38,542 nt of DNA from Caldilineaceae bacterium (GCA_020634815.1 JACKBA010000050.1:1-38542), one strand, 5' to 3'; counted from the stretch's first letter, positions 10,817 through 22,806 are shown. Numbers and translations are program-made. Notes: a model not told the origin generated them from the letters alone.

Positions 10817-12193
10817 TCACTCCTGTATTCCCGCCAGTTCCCAGAACCTCGCCCACGCAACCAGCCCCTCTTTCAGCCGGTCCAGGCGGAAGAACTCGTT
10901 CGGTGCGTGGAAGTCCTCATCGGCGGTGGAAAATGAAAAGAAAACGGTGTAGATGCCGAGCAGGCGCTGGAAGAGTTCGCTCACAGGCAGCGTGCCGCCC
11001 ATGCGGACCTGAACCGGCGCCGTCCCGTAGAGTTCGGCCAGCACCTGCGTGGCGACCTGCAAGCCGGCGTGACCGGCGGGGAGTCGATAGGGCAGCGCCT
11101 CGTGATGATCGTGCCGAATCGTCAGGCGCACGCCGGGCGGCGTATGTGCCTCCAAGTGCCGCGCCACCCTGGCCGTGATCTCCGCCGGATCCTGGTCGGG
11201 CACCAGCCGGCAGGTGATCTTGGCGTGCGCCTCATGCGGGATGACCGTCTTGCTGCCCTCGCCCTGATAGCCGCCCCAGAGGCCGTTGATCTCCAGCGTC
11301 GGCCGCGCCCACATGCGCTCCAGCGTCGTGTAGCCCGCCTCGCCGAAGGTCGCCGGCGCGCCTGTCTGGGCGAGATAGTCCGCATCGTCGAAGGGCAGGG
11401 CCGCCAGCGCTGCTCGCTCATCCGTCGTGAGACCGACGACCTCATCGTAAAAGCCGGCGACGGCGGCGCGGCCGTCAGACGTGTGCAGGCTGGCGACGAG
11501 TTCGGCCACGGCGTGCAGCGCATTGGCCACCGCCCCGCCATGCCGGCCCGAATGCAGGTCCTTGGCCGCACCGGTCAGCGTGAACTCCAGCCCGGCCATG
11601 CCGCGGCTCGCCACCGTGATCGACGGCAGATCGACGCGCCACATCGCGCCGTCGGCCGATAGCACATAGTCGGCGGCCAGAAGCGTCGTGTGGGCGGCGA
11701 TAAACGGCTCCAGGCTGGGGCTGCCGATCTCCTCCTCGCCCTCGAAGAGAAACTTGACGTTGACAGGCAGGCGCCCGTCCGTCGCCAGGTACGCCTCGGC
11801 GACCTTGATCGGGATCAGCATGGGTCCCTTGTCGTCGGAGACGCCGCGGGCGTAAAGGCGGCCGTCGCGGATTTGCGGCGCAAAGGGCGGACTCTGCCAG
11901 GCGTCGAGCGGGTCCGGCGGCTGGACGTCGTAGTGCCCATAGACGAGGAGCGTGGGCGCGCCCGGTGCGCCGAGCCATTCGCCATAGACCACTGGATGGC
12001 GCGCCGTCGGCAGGATCTGCACCTGCTGGATGCCGGCGCGCGCCAACTGCCCCGCTACCCACTGCGCCGCGGCCGCCATGCCATCGGCGTAAGCGGAATC
12101 AGTGCTGACGCTGGGAATGCCGGCGAACTCAATCAGCTCGGCGACGATGCGCTCGCGGTGTGTGTGCAGGTAGCCGGCGACGGACGCTGCCAT
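10817..12193 (-). CDS. M20 family metallopeptidase (dipeptidase/acylase type)
   Basis: This encodes 458 residues. The M20 dinuclear metal site is complete: YGHYDVQP (His/Asp), GVSDDKG (bridging Asp), FEGEEEIGS (catalytic and metal Glu), a later Asp in SADGAM, and the final His in DFHAPNEFF. LHSGRHGG marks the dimerisation (lid) domain. The closest subgroup is the cytosolic dipeptidase branch that includes carnosinase-like enzymes, although acylase or succinyl-diaminopimelate activities cannot be excluded. The start lies two bases after the SDR stop, so it is translationally linked to its neighbours. It has no signal peptide and should be cytoplasmic. Confidence 0.93.
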   Translation of the reverse strand: MAASVAGYLHTHRERIVAELIEFAGIPSVSTDSAYADGMAAAAQWVAGQLARAGIQQVQILPTARHPVVYGEWLGAPGAPTLLVYGHYDVQPPDPLDAWQSPPFAPQIRDGRLYARGVSDDKGPMLIPIKVAEAYLATDGRLPVNVKFLFEGEEEIGSPSLEPFIAAHTTLLAADYVLSADGAMWRVDLPSITVASRGMAGLEFTLTGAAKDLHSGRHGGAVANALHAVAELVASLHTSDGRAAVAGFYDEVVGLTTDERAALAALPFDDADYLAQTGAPATFGEAGYTTLERMWARPTLEINGLWGGYQGEGSKTVIPHEAHAKITCRLVPDQDPAEITARVARHLEAHTPPGVRLTIRHDHHEALPYRLPAGHAGLQVATQVLAELYGTAPVQVRMGGTLPVSELFQRLLGIYTVFFSFSTADEDFHAPNEFFRLDRLKEGLVAWARFWELAGIQE

Positions 12194-12195
12194 GG

Positions 12196-12969
12196 CTACT
12201 TGCCGCCGTCGATGGAGATCACCTGGCCGCTGATCCAGCCGGCGTATTCCGACGCCAGGAAGAGCACGCCGTGGGCGATGTCCTCAGGCTGGCCCAGCCG
12301 GCGCAGGGCAATGCCTTCGACCAGGGCTTGCTGGCCCTCCGGCCCGTACGACTGCCACTGCTTCTCGGTCGTCGGGTTGGAGCGGACGAAGCCCGGCGCG
12401 ATGTTGTTGACCGTGATGTTGTACGGCCCCAGTTCGTGGCAGAGCTGGCGCGTCAGGTTGATCTGGCCGGCTTTGGCCGCCGCGTAGGCCTGGATGCCGG
12501 TCAGGCTGCGCCCCAACCCCGCACCGCTGGAGATATTGACGATGCGGCCTGAGCGCGCCGCTTTCATCCCCGGTGCGGCGGCCTGCGCAAAGAAGAAGGC
12601 CGCGCTCAGGTTGACGGAGATGATGGCGTTCCACTGCTCCAGCGTGACCTCCTCCAGCGGCTGGCCGACCTGGCCCAACACGCCGCCCGCATTGTTGACC
12701 AGCACGTCGATGTGACCGGACTCTGCGCTGGCCTCCGCCTCGCGCACGAAGGCTTGGACGGCAGCGCGGTCCGTCACGTCGACCGTACGCGCTTCACAGC
12801 GGCCACCGGCGGCAGCACAGAGCCGCTGCGTCTCGGCCAGTTCGTCGCCAAGCAGGTCGCACGCCCAGACATTGGCGCCGCGCTGCGCAAAGGCAAGCGC
12901 GATCGCCCGGCCAAAGCCATGCGCAGCGCCAGTGACGATCACGGTCTTGCCGGAAAACTCAATGTTCAT
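12196..12969 (-). CDS. Short-chain dehydrogenase/reductase (SDR)
   Basis: This encodes 257 residues from the ATG at 12969, chosen over the TTG at 12975 because GAGGAG lies about nine bases upstream. It is a classical SDR. The nucleotide motif TGAAHGFGRAIA is near the N-terminus, then NNAGG, the catalytic Ser in NISSGAGLG, YAAAK as the Tyr/Lys pair, and the C-terminal GWISGQVISIDGGK. It reduces or oxidises a hydroxyl/keto group using NAD(P). The substrate cannot be read from sequence; glucose dehydrogenase-like and 3-oxoacyl-ACP reductase-like members look the same. It sits inside the five-gene operon, 12 bases after the PanE-like gene and two bases before the M20 gene. Confidence 0.92.
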   Translation of the reverse strand: MNIEFSGKTVIVTGAAHGFGRAIALAFAQRGANVWACDLLGDELAETQRLCAAAGGRCEARTVDVTDRAAVQAFVREAEASAESGHIDVLVNNAGGVLGQVGQPLEEVTLEQWNAIISVNLSAAFFFAQAAAPGMKAARSGRIVNISSGAGLGRSLTGIQAYAAAKAGQINLTRQLCHELGPYNITVNNIAPGFVRSNPTTEKQWQSYGPEGQQALVEGIALRRLGQPEDIAHGVLFLASEYAGWISGQVISIDGGK

Positions 12970-12981
12970 CGTCAAGTCTCC

Positions 12982-13995
12982 TCAGCCGAGCAGTGCGGCC
13001 AGTTCGTCAAGATTGGCCGTCTGCAATGGTCGCCGGCCCTCTTCGATATCGTGGATGAGTTCGACCAGCCGCGCCGTGAGTGGCGTCGGCACGCCAAGCT
13101 GCGCACCGATCGCGACAATCGGACCAAGCTGGGCGTCGACCTCGGTGCGACGTTTGCGCACGGCCAGGTCGCGCCAGATGCCGCTGTGCGTCTTGGCCGA
13201 CTTGCGGTTGAAGGCCACCATCTCGTCAAGCGAGCGTAGGGACTCCTCACGCGGCGTCTCCGGCATGAAGGCGAAGGGATCGAAGCCGTTGAAGCCTTGC
13301 GGCGTGACGCCATTGGCCAGGGCAACGCGCATAACCTCCTGTGCCACGGCGATGTAGACGTCGTAGTAGGCGGGGTCGGCCAAGCAGTCGGCGATGGAGT
13401 CGTTGGTGACCGCCGTGGCAAATAGCTGCGCACCGTAGGCCAGCTTGCCCCACAGATAGCCCCAGATGTTGTCGGTGACGATGGCGTTTGGCTCGAAGGC
13501 CAGCAGAGCGTCGTGCAGCGCGGCAATGCGCTCCGTACGCCGGCCATCCAGTTCGCCCAGCACGACCGCGCCGCGCCCGCCGTAGAGCACCAGGCCCGGC
13601 TCCAGATAGTCGGCGCCAAAGTTCACGAACGCGCCCACGGTCCGCTCGCGGCCGACGACGCCGGCGATGACGAGTTCGTTGAGCCCGTTCTGCAGCGAGA
13701 CGACGTAGCCGCCTTCGGACAGGTGCGGAGCCAGGGCGCGGGCCGCGTCCGCCGTGTCCTGCGCCTTGACGCAGAGCAGGATGTGATCGAAGTGCCCCGT
13801 CACCGTCTCCGGCGTGAAGGCATGAGCGTTCACCGTGAACTGGTCGATGGGACCGGTAATGGAGATGCCGGCGCGCGCGATGGCATCGACGTGGTCGACC
13901 GCGCGATCGACGAAGACGACCTCATGGCCCGCACGCGCCAGGTACGCGCCGACGGTTCCACCGATGGCGCCGGCGCCCCACACAAGGAAGCGCAT
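12982..13995 (-). CDS. Ketopantoate reductase-family (ApbA/PanE-like) dehydrogenase
   Basis: This encodes 337 residues from the ATG at 13995, two bases after the creatininase-family stop. The Rossmann motif VWGAGAIGGTVGAYLARAGHEV opens the protein, and LLCVKAQDT and SLQNGLNE match the family's NADPH domain. The C-terminal helical domain keeps the catalytic-type Lys in YLWGKLAYGAQLFATAV. The two Asn residues that normally follow this Lys in the KLxxNxxxNP stretch of true ketopantoate reductases read Gly and Phe here, so a substrate other than ketopantoate is likely. It may act on the product of a neighbouring hydrolase or dehydrogenase. The fold assignment is firm and the substrate is unknown. 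Confidence 0.88.
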   Translation of the reverse strand: MRFLVWGAGAIGGTVGAYLARAGHEVVFVDRAVDHVDAIARAGISITGPIDQFTVNAHAFTPETVTGHFDHILLCVKAQDTADAARALAPHLSEGGYVVSLQNGLNELVIAGVVGRERTVGAFVNFGADYLEPGLVLYGGRGAVVLGELDGRRTERIAALHDALLAFEPNAIVTDNIWGYLWGKLAYGAQLFATAVTNDSIADCLADPAYYDVYIAVAQEVMRVALANGVTPQGFNGFDPFAFMPETPREESLRSLDEMVAFNRKSAKTHSGIWRDLAVRKRRTEVDAQLGPIVAIGAQLGVPTPLTARLVELIHDIEEGRRPLQTANLDELAALLG

Positions 13996-13997
13996 GG

Positions 13998-14699
13998 TCA
14001 CGCCCACCCTTCGGCAAGCAAGGCACGCGTCTCGGCAACTGCCACGTCCCACAGCGCCAGCATCTCCTCGTCGGCGCGCTGGTAGTAGCCGCCATAGTTG
14101 CCGTCGCCATAGAAGGCGCGCATCTCTTCACCCACCAGCCGCGCCATGCCCGGCCGCGCCGGCACGATCTTCTGCACGTCGGGCAGCGTCACGCCGGCCA
14201 GCCGCGTCCACGGGAAGTTTTCCATCCACGACGCGTGGCTGCCCATGGGGTCGATCTCCTGCACCTTGGCCCAGGTCGCCGGCGCGTTCCACCAGTTGTG
14301 GAACTTGACGCGCGTACCGGGATGGTCCGCCATCCACTCAGTGACGAGGCCGTCCACCGGGCTGTTGCCGCCGTGGCCGTTGACGATGAGCACGCGCCGG
14401 AAGCCGCTGTGATAGAGGCTATCGAGAATGTCGCGCACGAGGCGCATGTAGGTCTCGACGCGCAATGTCACGGTGCCGGGGAAGGATTGAAAGTAGGGGG
14501 TCAACCCGTAGCTCACCACCGGAAAGACCGGCACGCCCAGCGGTTCGGCGGCTTCTTCGGCCACGCGTGCGGCCAGGATGCTGTCGACGCTGAGGCTGAG
14601 GTAGGCATGCTGCTCGGTGCTGCCCAGCGGCAGGACGGCGCGATCATCGTTCTTGAGATATTCCTCGACCTGCATCCAGTTCATGTCGCTAATGCGCAT
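13998..14699 (-). CDS. Creatininase-family amidohydrolase
   Basis: This encodes 233 residues from the ATG at 14699 (AGAGGTG ribosome binding site five bases upstream; a GTG two codons earlier is possible). The family metal site is visible in LPLGSTEQHAYLSLSVD (Glu, His, Asp) and in VLIVNGHGGN (His). Family members hydrolyse cyclic or linear amides, for example creatinine and formamidopyrimidines, or act in cofactor maturation, so the name is a fold-level call. It is the first gene of the operon and follows sqdB across a strong hairpin at 14736-14763. No separate promoter fits well in the 36 bases between hairpin and start, so expression may depend on readthrough from sqdB. Confidence 0.9.
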   Translation of the reverse strand: MRISDMNWMQVEEYLKNDDRAVLPLGSTEQHAYLSLSVDSILAARVAEEAAEPLGVPVFPVVSYGLTPYFQSFPGTVTLRVETYMRLVRDILDSLYHSGFRRVLIVNGHGGNSPVDGLVTEWMADHPGTRVKFHNWWNAPATWAKVQEIDPMGSHASWMENFPWTRLAGVTLPDVQKIVPARPGMARLVGEEMRAFYGDGNYGGYYQRADEEMLALWDVAVAETRALLAEGWA

Positions 14700-14735
14700 A
14701 AGCACCTCTTGTGTGATTGAGTTGTCGATCAGGAA

Positions 14736-14763
14736 GGGCCGGGCGCAGTCGATTGCCCGGCCC
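14736..14763. terminator. Strong hairpin between sqdB and the creatininase operon
   Basis: GGGCCGGGC and GCCCGGCCC form a perfect 9-bp GC-only stem around a 10-base loop, just downstream of the sqdB stop on the minus strand. The following T content is poor. It could be a full or partial terminator, or a stabilising element within one long transcript. Confidence 0.6.
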
Positions 14764-14805
14764 CTGGGAATGGGCGATGGAATTCAACAGCCGCGTGACG
14801 CACGT

Positions 14806-16032
<1,227 letters not shown>

Positions 16033-16314
16033 ATTGCTCTACTTCTCCCTGTTGGTTCAATGCATGGGCAATCTGCCAACCGGCGGTAAACCGGCTACAT
16101 AGCGACCCTTTATGACTGAAATGCGACAACCCGTTCGGGCATGGGCAATGTTCGTACAGGCTGTTGGCGGCGCTGAATTGCGCCAGTCAAGAGCATAACT
16201 GACGCCCTGCGATGTGGCAAGTTTGCGGCCAAATTCCAGCCCGTTAGAGGACGTGCATTCACTCGTGGTACACTAGCGCTGAACGCAACCCATTGCATGC
16301 CAGGATGGTGTATC
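16033..16314. other. Divergent intergenic region between sqdB and sqdX
   Basis: These 282 bases hold no gene. TACACT at 16269-16274 could be a -10 box for sqdX, but its best -35 (TTAGAG, 16244-16249) is weak and 19 bases away. Promoters for both sulfolipid genes must lie here. Confidence 0.4.
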
Positions 16315-17490
<1,176 letters not shown>

Positions 17491-17511
17491 GCCGGCAGAG
17501 AAGGAGAGAAC

Positions 17512-18015
17512 ATGAAGTACGTATCGATCTGGCGCCATGCCAAAGCCGAACGACCGGAAGGATACGCGTCCGACTTTGAGCGGCCGCTGACGGAGCGCGG
17601 GCACAAGGATGCCGGCATGATGAGCGCCCTGCTCCTGCGCCTCAATCCGGGCGTGGATCTCATCCTCAGTTCGCCGTCAGCCCGCACGGCACAGACCACC
17701 CAGCACCTGCTGGAAGTGGCCGACATCCAGGCCGACCCGCAGTGGCACACATCGATCTACCTGGCCGCAGCCGAGACGCTCCTGGGCCTCATCCGAGAAC
17801 TGCCCGAGAGCACGCAGCACGTGGTGGTCGTAGGACACAACCCGGGCCTGGAGGAGCTGGCCTCGGGGTTGTGCGGTTCGGCACCGGAGGATGTCTTTGT
17901 CCGCATGCCGACCGCGGCGCTGGCGCACGTGGCCATCGACGTGACGCACTGGAGCATGGTGCGCTGGGGCGCCGCCGAGTTGCGGCTGCTCGTCACGCCC
18001 AAGGCGATCAAGTAG
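17512..18015 (+). CDS. sixA: Phosphohistidine phosphatase SixA-like
   Basis: This encodes 167 residues from the ATG at 17512, with AAGGAGAG before it. It belongs to the histidine phosphatase (branch 1) superfamily. The catalytic RHAK is at residues 8-11 with nucleophile H9. The second signature is SSPSARTAQTT, and the second His is H109 in VVVGHNPGLEE. The short length and RHAKAE signature fit SixA, which dephosphorylates phosphohistidine proteins; small-molecule phosphatase activity is an alternative. It probably shares the sqdX transcript, with no evident functional link to sulfolipid. The gene is followed by a long inverted repeat. Confidence 0.88.
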   Translation: MKYVSIWRHAKAERPEGYASDFERPLTERGHKDAGMMSALLLRLNPGVDLILSSPSARTAQTTQHLLEVADIQADPQWHTSIYLAAAETLLGLIRELPESTQHVVVVGHNPGLEELASGLCGSAPEDVFVRMPTAALAHVAIDVTHWSMVRWGAAELRLLVTPKAIK

Positions 18016-18046
18016 TCAGGATAGAGTATTTCGGGAACTCGCGGAT

Positions 18047-18116
18047 CTCACGCGAAGCCGCGAAGAACGCGAAAGGAAGCATCTTCCACTTCGCGTTTTT
18101 CGCGGCTTCGCGTGAG
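18047..18116. repeat. Long near-perfect inverted repeat (27-nt arms)
   Basis: Arms at 18047-18073 and 18090-18116 pair at 26 of 27 positions, and the 16-base loop contains GGAAG-CAT-CTTCC, which extends the hairpin. It lies between the convergent ends of sixA and ltaE, so it can act as a bidirectional terminator. The CGCGAAG-type periodic sequence marks it as a dispersed element. Confidence 0.85.
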
Positions 18117-18153
18117 GCCTATTCGTAAGGGGCGCAATCTGTGACGCTGTGGC

Positions 18154-19236
<1,083 letters not shown>

Positions 19237-19265
19237 CGCTCTCTCCTCCGTTGTGCTGGGAATGG

Positions 19266-20417
19266 TCAATTCTGCCCGGCGAGAAATTCGTTCATGGCCG
19301 CAAAGAGGCGCTCCATGTCGCTATCCTGCACCTCACCCATGTGCGCGATGCGGAAGGCCTTGTCCTTATAGTCGCCGTAGCCGTTGGATATCTCCATGTC
19401 GTGGCGCGCCAGGAAGGCGTTGAGCGCCTTGACGCTGATGCTGCGCGTGTTCGTTACGGTGGTGACGGTCTGCGACGCGTAGCCGCGCTCGGCCATGAGA
19501 TCGAAGCCATTCTCGACGGCCCAGCGCCGCGTGCGCTCGGCCAGGCGGGCGTGGCGGGCATAGCGGGCTTCGACGCCTTCGGCAAAGATGCGGTCGAGCT
19601 GAACGCCCAGGCTGCGCATGAGCGAAATTGCCGGCGTGGCGGGCGTCGTGTTCTTCTTGAGCGCCTTCTCCAGCGTCAGGAAGTCGAAGTACCAGCCGCG
19701 GCCCTTGACATCGGCCGCCCTGGCCAGCGCGCGGTCGCTGACGGAGCAGAAGGCCAGACCGGGCGGCAGGGCCAGCGCCTTCTGCGACGAGGTGAGCAGC
19801 ACGTCGATGCCCCACGCATCGACCGGGATGCGCACGCCGCTGAACGAGGAGACGGCATCCACCAGCACCAGCGTCTCGGGGCTGATGCGGCGCACCGTGG
19901 CGGCGATTTCGGCGACGGGGCTCATGACGCCGGTGCTCGTTTCGTTGTGGACGACGGTGATGGCGTCGACCGGCCCGTCAGCCAGCGCGGCGTGCAGCGC
20001 GTCGGCGACCTGCTCGGGCTTGACGGCTGTGTTCCACGGCACGTCGACGCGAATCGCGGCTTTGTCACACCCGCTGGCAACGCTGTACCAGCGCTGGCTG
20101 AACGCGCCATTGACAAAGGAGATGACGCGGCCGCTCACCAGGTTGCGGATTGCCGCCTCCTGCAAGCCGGTCCCCGAGGCGGCGACGATGTAGACGCGCG
20201 CCGACGTCTCAAAGAGTTGCTGCAACTGCGCCTCGCACCTGGCGAAGAGCGCCTCGAATTCATCGCTGCGATGGCCGATCATGGGTGCGGTCTGCGCGGC
20301 GAGAACCTCGGCGGCGACGTCCGTCGGCCCGGGAATAAAGAGCCGCTGCCGGTGAGGTGCAACGACTGGCTGCACATCATCGCCGGCGGCCAGCATGTCA
20401 ATGGTATGGTCTTGCAT
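19266..20417 (-). CDS. Class V aminotransferase (alanine--glyoxylate / serine--pyruvate type)
   Basis: This encodes 383 residues from the ATG at 20417, preceded by CAGGAAAG. It is a PLP-dependent class V enzyme. RLFIPGPTDV and MIGHRSDEFEAL are the substrate-side N-terminal motifs, AASGTG the phosphate loop, VDAVSSFSG holds the PLP Asp, and K213 (TSSQKALALPPG) forms the Schiff base. The alanine-glyoxylate/serine-pyruvate branch fits best; ureidoglycine-glyoxylate or phosphonate transaminases are possible. It heads an operon with ltaE. A paralogue, equally class V, lies at 31607-32701. Confidence 0.9.
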   Translation of the reverse strand: MQDHTIDMLAAGDDVQPVVAPHRQRLFIPGPTDVAAEVLAAQTAPMIGHRSDEFEALFARCEAQLQQLFETSARVYIVAASGTGLQEAAIRNLVSGRVISFVNGAFSQRWYSVASGCDKAAIRVDVPWNTAVKPEQVADALHAALADGPVDAITVVHNETSTGVMSPVAEIAATVRRISPETLVLVDAVSSFSGVRIPVDAWGIDVLLTSSQKALALPPGLAFCSVSDRALARAADVKGRGWYFDFLTLEKALKKNTTPATPAISLMRSLGVQLDRIFAEGVEARYARHARLAERTRRWAVENGFDLMAERGYASQTVTTVTNTRSISVKALNAFLARHDMEISNGYGDYKDKAFRIAHMGEVQDSDMERLFAAMNEFLAGQN

Positions 20418-20822
20418 GATTACTTTCCTGTTCGGTTCTCGCCGCTACATGGATCCGGCCACGCAACCGGCGGCAGGCAAATTTCATGGGTGGAACGCCG
20501 CGCACTTGCCAGGCAGCGCGGCGCGATCATTGTGCCACTACTTGCCCGCGGCGCCCAAAACCGGGCCAGATATTGTCACCGATACACTTGCAAATTCGGC
20601 GTCGATTGAAGGCGCCGACGGCATTTGTCAGCAAAATGATATTGCAGAGAGATTGGCGCATCAGCATCGGGCGTGCTATACTGCGCGCCGTTGACTGATC
20701 GTCACCGAACCATCGTAGATTCGTCAGGTGCTGTACGCGTTCCCTCGATTTGCCTCTGATTCCCCGAGTCGGCCGGCATGGCATACAACGCCCAAGTCCG
20801 TTGAACGGAAAGTACCGAGAAC
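20418..20822. other. Divergent intergenic region upstream of the aminotransferase and the substrate-binding lipoprotein
   Basis: No gene is supported in these 405 bases. It contains a good plus-strand promoter (20653-20682). No convincing minus-strand promoter or glycine riboswitch signature was found for the aminotransferase-ltaE operon. Confidence 0.45.
20653..20682 (+). promoter_or_regulatory. Sigma-70-type promoter of the substrate-binding lipoprotein gene
   Basis: TTGGCG (20653-20658) and TATACT (20677-20682) with an 18-base spacer. The same TTGGCG/TATACT pair recurs at the second trkH promoter. It leaves a leader of about 135 bases. Confidence 0.6.
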
Positions 20823-22220
20823 TTGAGCGGCAGGCTTCTCGTAAAGGTCATTTTCACCACAATCGGCCTGGTGGGTCTTCTGGCACTGTTTGGCGGCTGC
20901 GCCGTCGAACGGACTTCGCAGGCAGCAGCGGCGCCCGTGGTCACCGTCGAGGTGACGCGTGTCGTGCTGCGCGAGCTGGTCGTGCCGGCGACGCCAACCC
21001 CACCGACGGCGTGCAGCCCCGAACAACTGGCGCAGGCAGAAGAATTGGTGATCGGCGCGCTGCTCCCGCTGTCCAACTCACCCCAGTGGCCCAGCGCGCT
21101 GGGCATGCAGACGGGGCTGAACGCCGCCGCCGAAATGCTGGCCAGTGGCGTCGGCGGGCTGCCGGTCCGCCTGGTCACCTACGATCCGGGCGACGACCCG
21201 GCGCGGGCGGCGCAAATGGCCGAGATGCTGATTACCGAGGACTGTGCGCTGGGATTGATTGTCGGCCTGAATGAGGAAGCCAGTGGCGCCGTCCGCCTGG
21301 TCTCCGAGCGATTCCGCAAGCCGATGCTGGTCATAGCCGCCGATGCGCCATCGCTCACCGAGGGGCAGCCGAGCACCGTCTTCCGCCTGGCGCCGTCCGC
21401 GCCGATGGTGGCACGTATGCCGGCTTCGTGGCTGGCCGAGGTCGGCGACTACAACAACGATGGCGCCCTTCTGGCCGTCCTGGTGGCAGAGAACTCGCCC
21501 GCCGGCGATCGCGCCGTTGCCGAGGGTGAGGAGTGGTTTGCGCAGTACAAGATTGAACTTGCCGTACAGCGCGTGGACCTGCCGGCTGCCGATTTTTCGC
21601 CGCAGATCGCGCGGCTGCTCTCCATGGACACCGTGCCGGATGCCGTGTTCGTCTCCATCGCCGGGGATGCCGGGCTTGATTTCCAGCAGCAGATGCTGGA
21701 AGCTGGGATCCGGCCGGAGAAGGGCACGCTGGCCGTGATGCGTAATCAGCGGGCGCTCGACGGGCCGGCCTTTTGGTCACGTGTTCCGTCCGGCGCCGGC
21801 ACGATCGTCGAACGACAGGGCCCCTGGCCGGCAACGCAGAACGCCGGCACTGAGGCCTTTGCCAGCCGCTATGCGCGCGTCAATGCACGCTGGCCGGAAT
21901 TCAGTTCGTTCCTGGCGCACGATGCCGTGCTGCTGCTCATCGACGCCATCGGCCGCGCCTCGTCGTTGCGCGGCATGGACCTCGTGAAGGCGCTCGAAGC
22001 AAGCGACGTCGAGTTGGCCGCCGGGCGCTATAGCTTCCCCTACGGCTCGGCCCAGCCGCCGGACGGGCAGGCAACACCCGAGCATTTCTGGCATCAGTGG
22101 ACGAATCCACCGCTGCTCTATCTTCGCTACACGCAAGAGCTGCAAGATCCGGCGCAACTCGACGTGGTCTGGCCCGACATCTACCGCACGACGGCCGGGC
22201 CGGTCGAGCGCCTGCCGTAG
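20823..22220 (+). CDS. Type 1 periplasmic-binding-fold lipoprotein (branched-chain amino acid ABC substrate-binding type)
   Basis: This encodes 465 residues. The start is a TTG at 20823: there is an in-frame stop shortly upstream and no ATG before the signal peptide. The first 26 residues form a lipoprotein signal ending LFGGC (Cys26). The mature part follows the Leu/Ile/Val-binding fold: LVIGALLPLSNSPQWPSALGMQTGLNAA, VRLVTYDPGDDPARAA, GLIVGLNEEASGA and FRLAPSAPMVARM. In many Gram-positive and Chloroflexota transporters this lipoprotein delivers an amino acid or small amide to an ABC permease, but no permease or ATPase gene lies near, so it is an orphan here. It ends one base before the convergent zinc-knuckle gene. 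Confidence 0.85.
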   Translation: MSGRLLVKVIFTTIGLVGLLALFGGCAVERTSQAAAAPVVTVEVTRVVLRELVVPATPTPPTACSPEQLAQAEELVIGALLPLSNSPQWPSALGMQTGLNAAAEMLASGVGGLPVRLVTYDPGDDPARAAQMAEMLITEDCALGLIVGLNEEASGAVRLVSERFRKPMLVIAADAPSLTEGQPSTVFRLAPSAPMVARMPASWLAEVGDYNNDGALLAVLVAENSPAGDRAVAEGEEWFAQYKIELAVQRVDLPAADFSPQIARLLSMDTVPDAVFVSIAGDAGLDFQQQMLEAGIRPEKGTLAVMRNQRALDGPAFWSRVPSGAGTIVERQGPWPATQNAGTEAFASRYARVNARWPEFSSFLAHDAVLLLIDAIGRASSLRGMDLVKALEASDVELAAGRYSFPYGSAQPPDGQATPEHFWHQWTNPPLLYLRYTQELQDPAQLDVVWPDIYRTTAGPVERLP

Positions 22221-22221
22221 C

Positions 22222-22806
22222 CTACTCCTCCTCGCCGAGCACGGTGCGGCGCAGGTCGTTGATTTGGGCCTTGACCGTCGCGTCGGCGATGAGAAACGCG
22301 CCCTTCCACGTGTTGATGTCGAGCAAGTCCTTGGGTGACGTCCCCTCGAGCCCGCTGCGCAGGTCGATGAGCGCCTGGCCGCCGGGCACGCCGGCAAGCA
22401 ACTCATCCACTTTCTCCAGCGCCTGGCGCGATTGTGCCTGCGCCGTGTAGTTGAGCACGTACCACAGCCCCTTCCACGTCTCCGGATCCATGAAGTCCTC
22501 GGGCTTTGTCCCTTGCAAATTGTTCTTTAGTTCGGCCAGGATCGGGACCTTGGAGGAGACTTTGTCAAGGTTGGTCTGCAACAGGGCCAGCATGGCCTGC
22601 GGTGAGTAGGGAGGCGGCTGAAAGGCGGGATTCTGTGCGCGTAGCTGTTCGGCCACCTGGTTGAGGTCGCCGGCCATGGCCGCGGCCGGCTGCTGTGCCT
22701 GGCTAGCGTGGACATGGCAGTAGGACGAGCCGGCGCGGGCCTGATTCTTGCAGCGTGCGCCGCTCTTGGTCGTCGCCTGGCATTGGGAGCTTGTGTCTGC
22801 GGTCAC
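22222..22806 (-). CDS. Small zinc-knuckle protein (DUF5763-like motif) with a duplicated C-terminal module
   Basis: This encodes 194 residues from a GTG at 22806, chosen because GGAGG precedes it by about four bases; ATG alternatives further upstream would add unrelated sequence. Residues 9-33 are a short metal-binding motif, C-X9-C-X10-C-X2-H with the pattern CQATTKSGARC...YCHVH, of the kind annotated as DUF5763. From about residue 75 the protein shows an internal duplication. LKNNLQGTKPEDFMDPETWK and, about 55 residues later, LRSGLEGTSPKDLLDINTWK align, each followed by a helix with AQ and Gln/Asp. The repeated module contains no known catalytic motif. No signal peptide is seen. Function is unknown; a scaffold or nucleic-acid contact is possible. 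Confidence 0.75.
   Translation of the reverse strand: MTADTSSQCQATTKSGARCKNQARAGSSYCHVHASQAQQPAAAMAGDLNQVAEQLRAQNPAFQPPPYSPQAMLALLQTNLDKVSSKVPILAELKNNLQGTKPEDFMDPETWKGLWYVLNYTAQAQSRQALEKVDELLAGVPGGQALIDLRSGLEGTSPKDLLDINTWKGAFLIADATVKAQINDLRRTVLGEEE

Noticed and set aside
20418..20822. Glycine riboswitch upstream of the aminotransferase-ltaE operon
   Set aside because: Neither the GGAGAG nor the CUGGACAG type conserved pieces are present on the minus strand.
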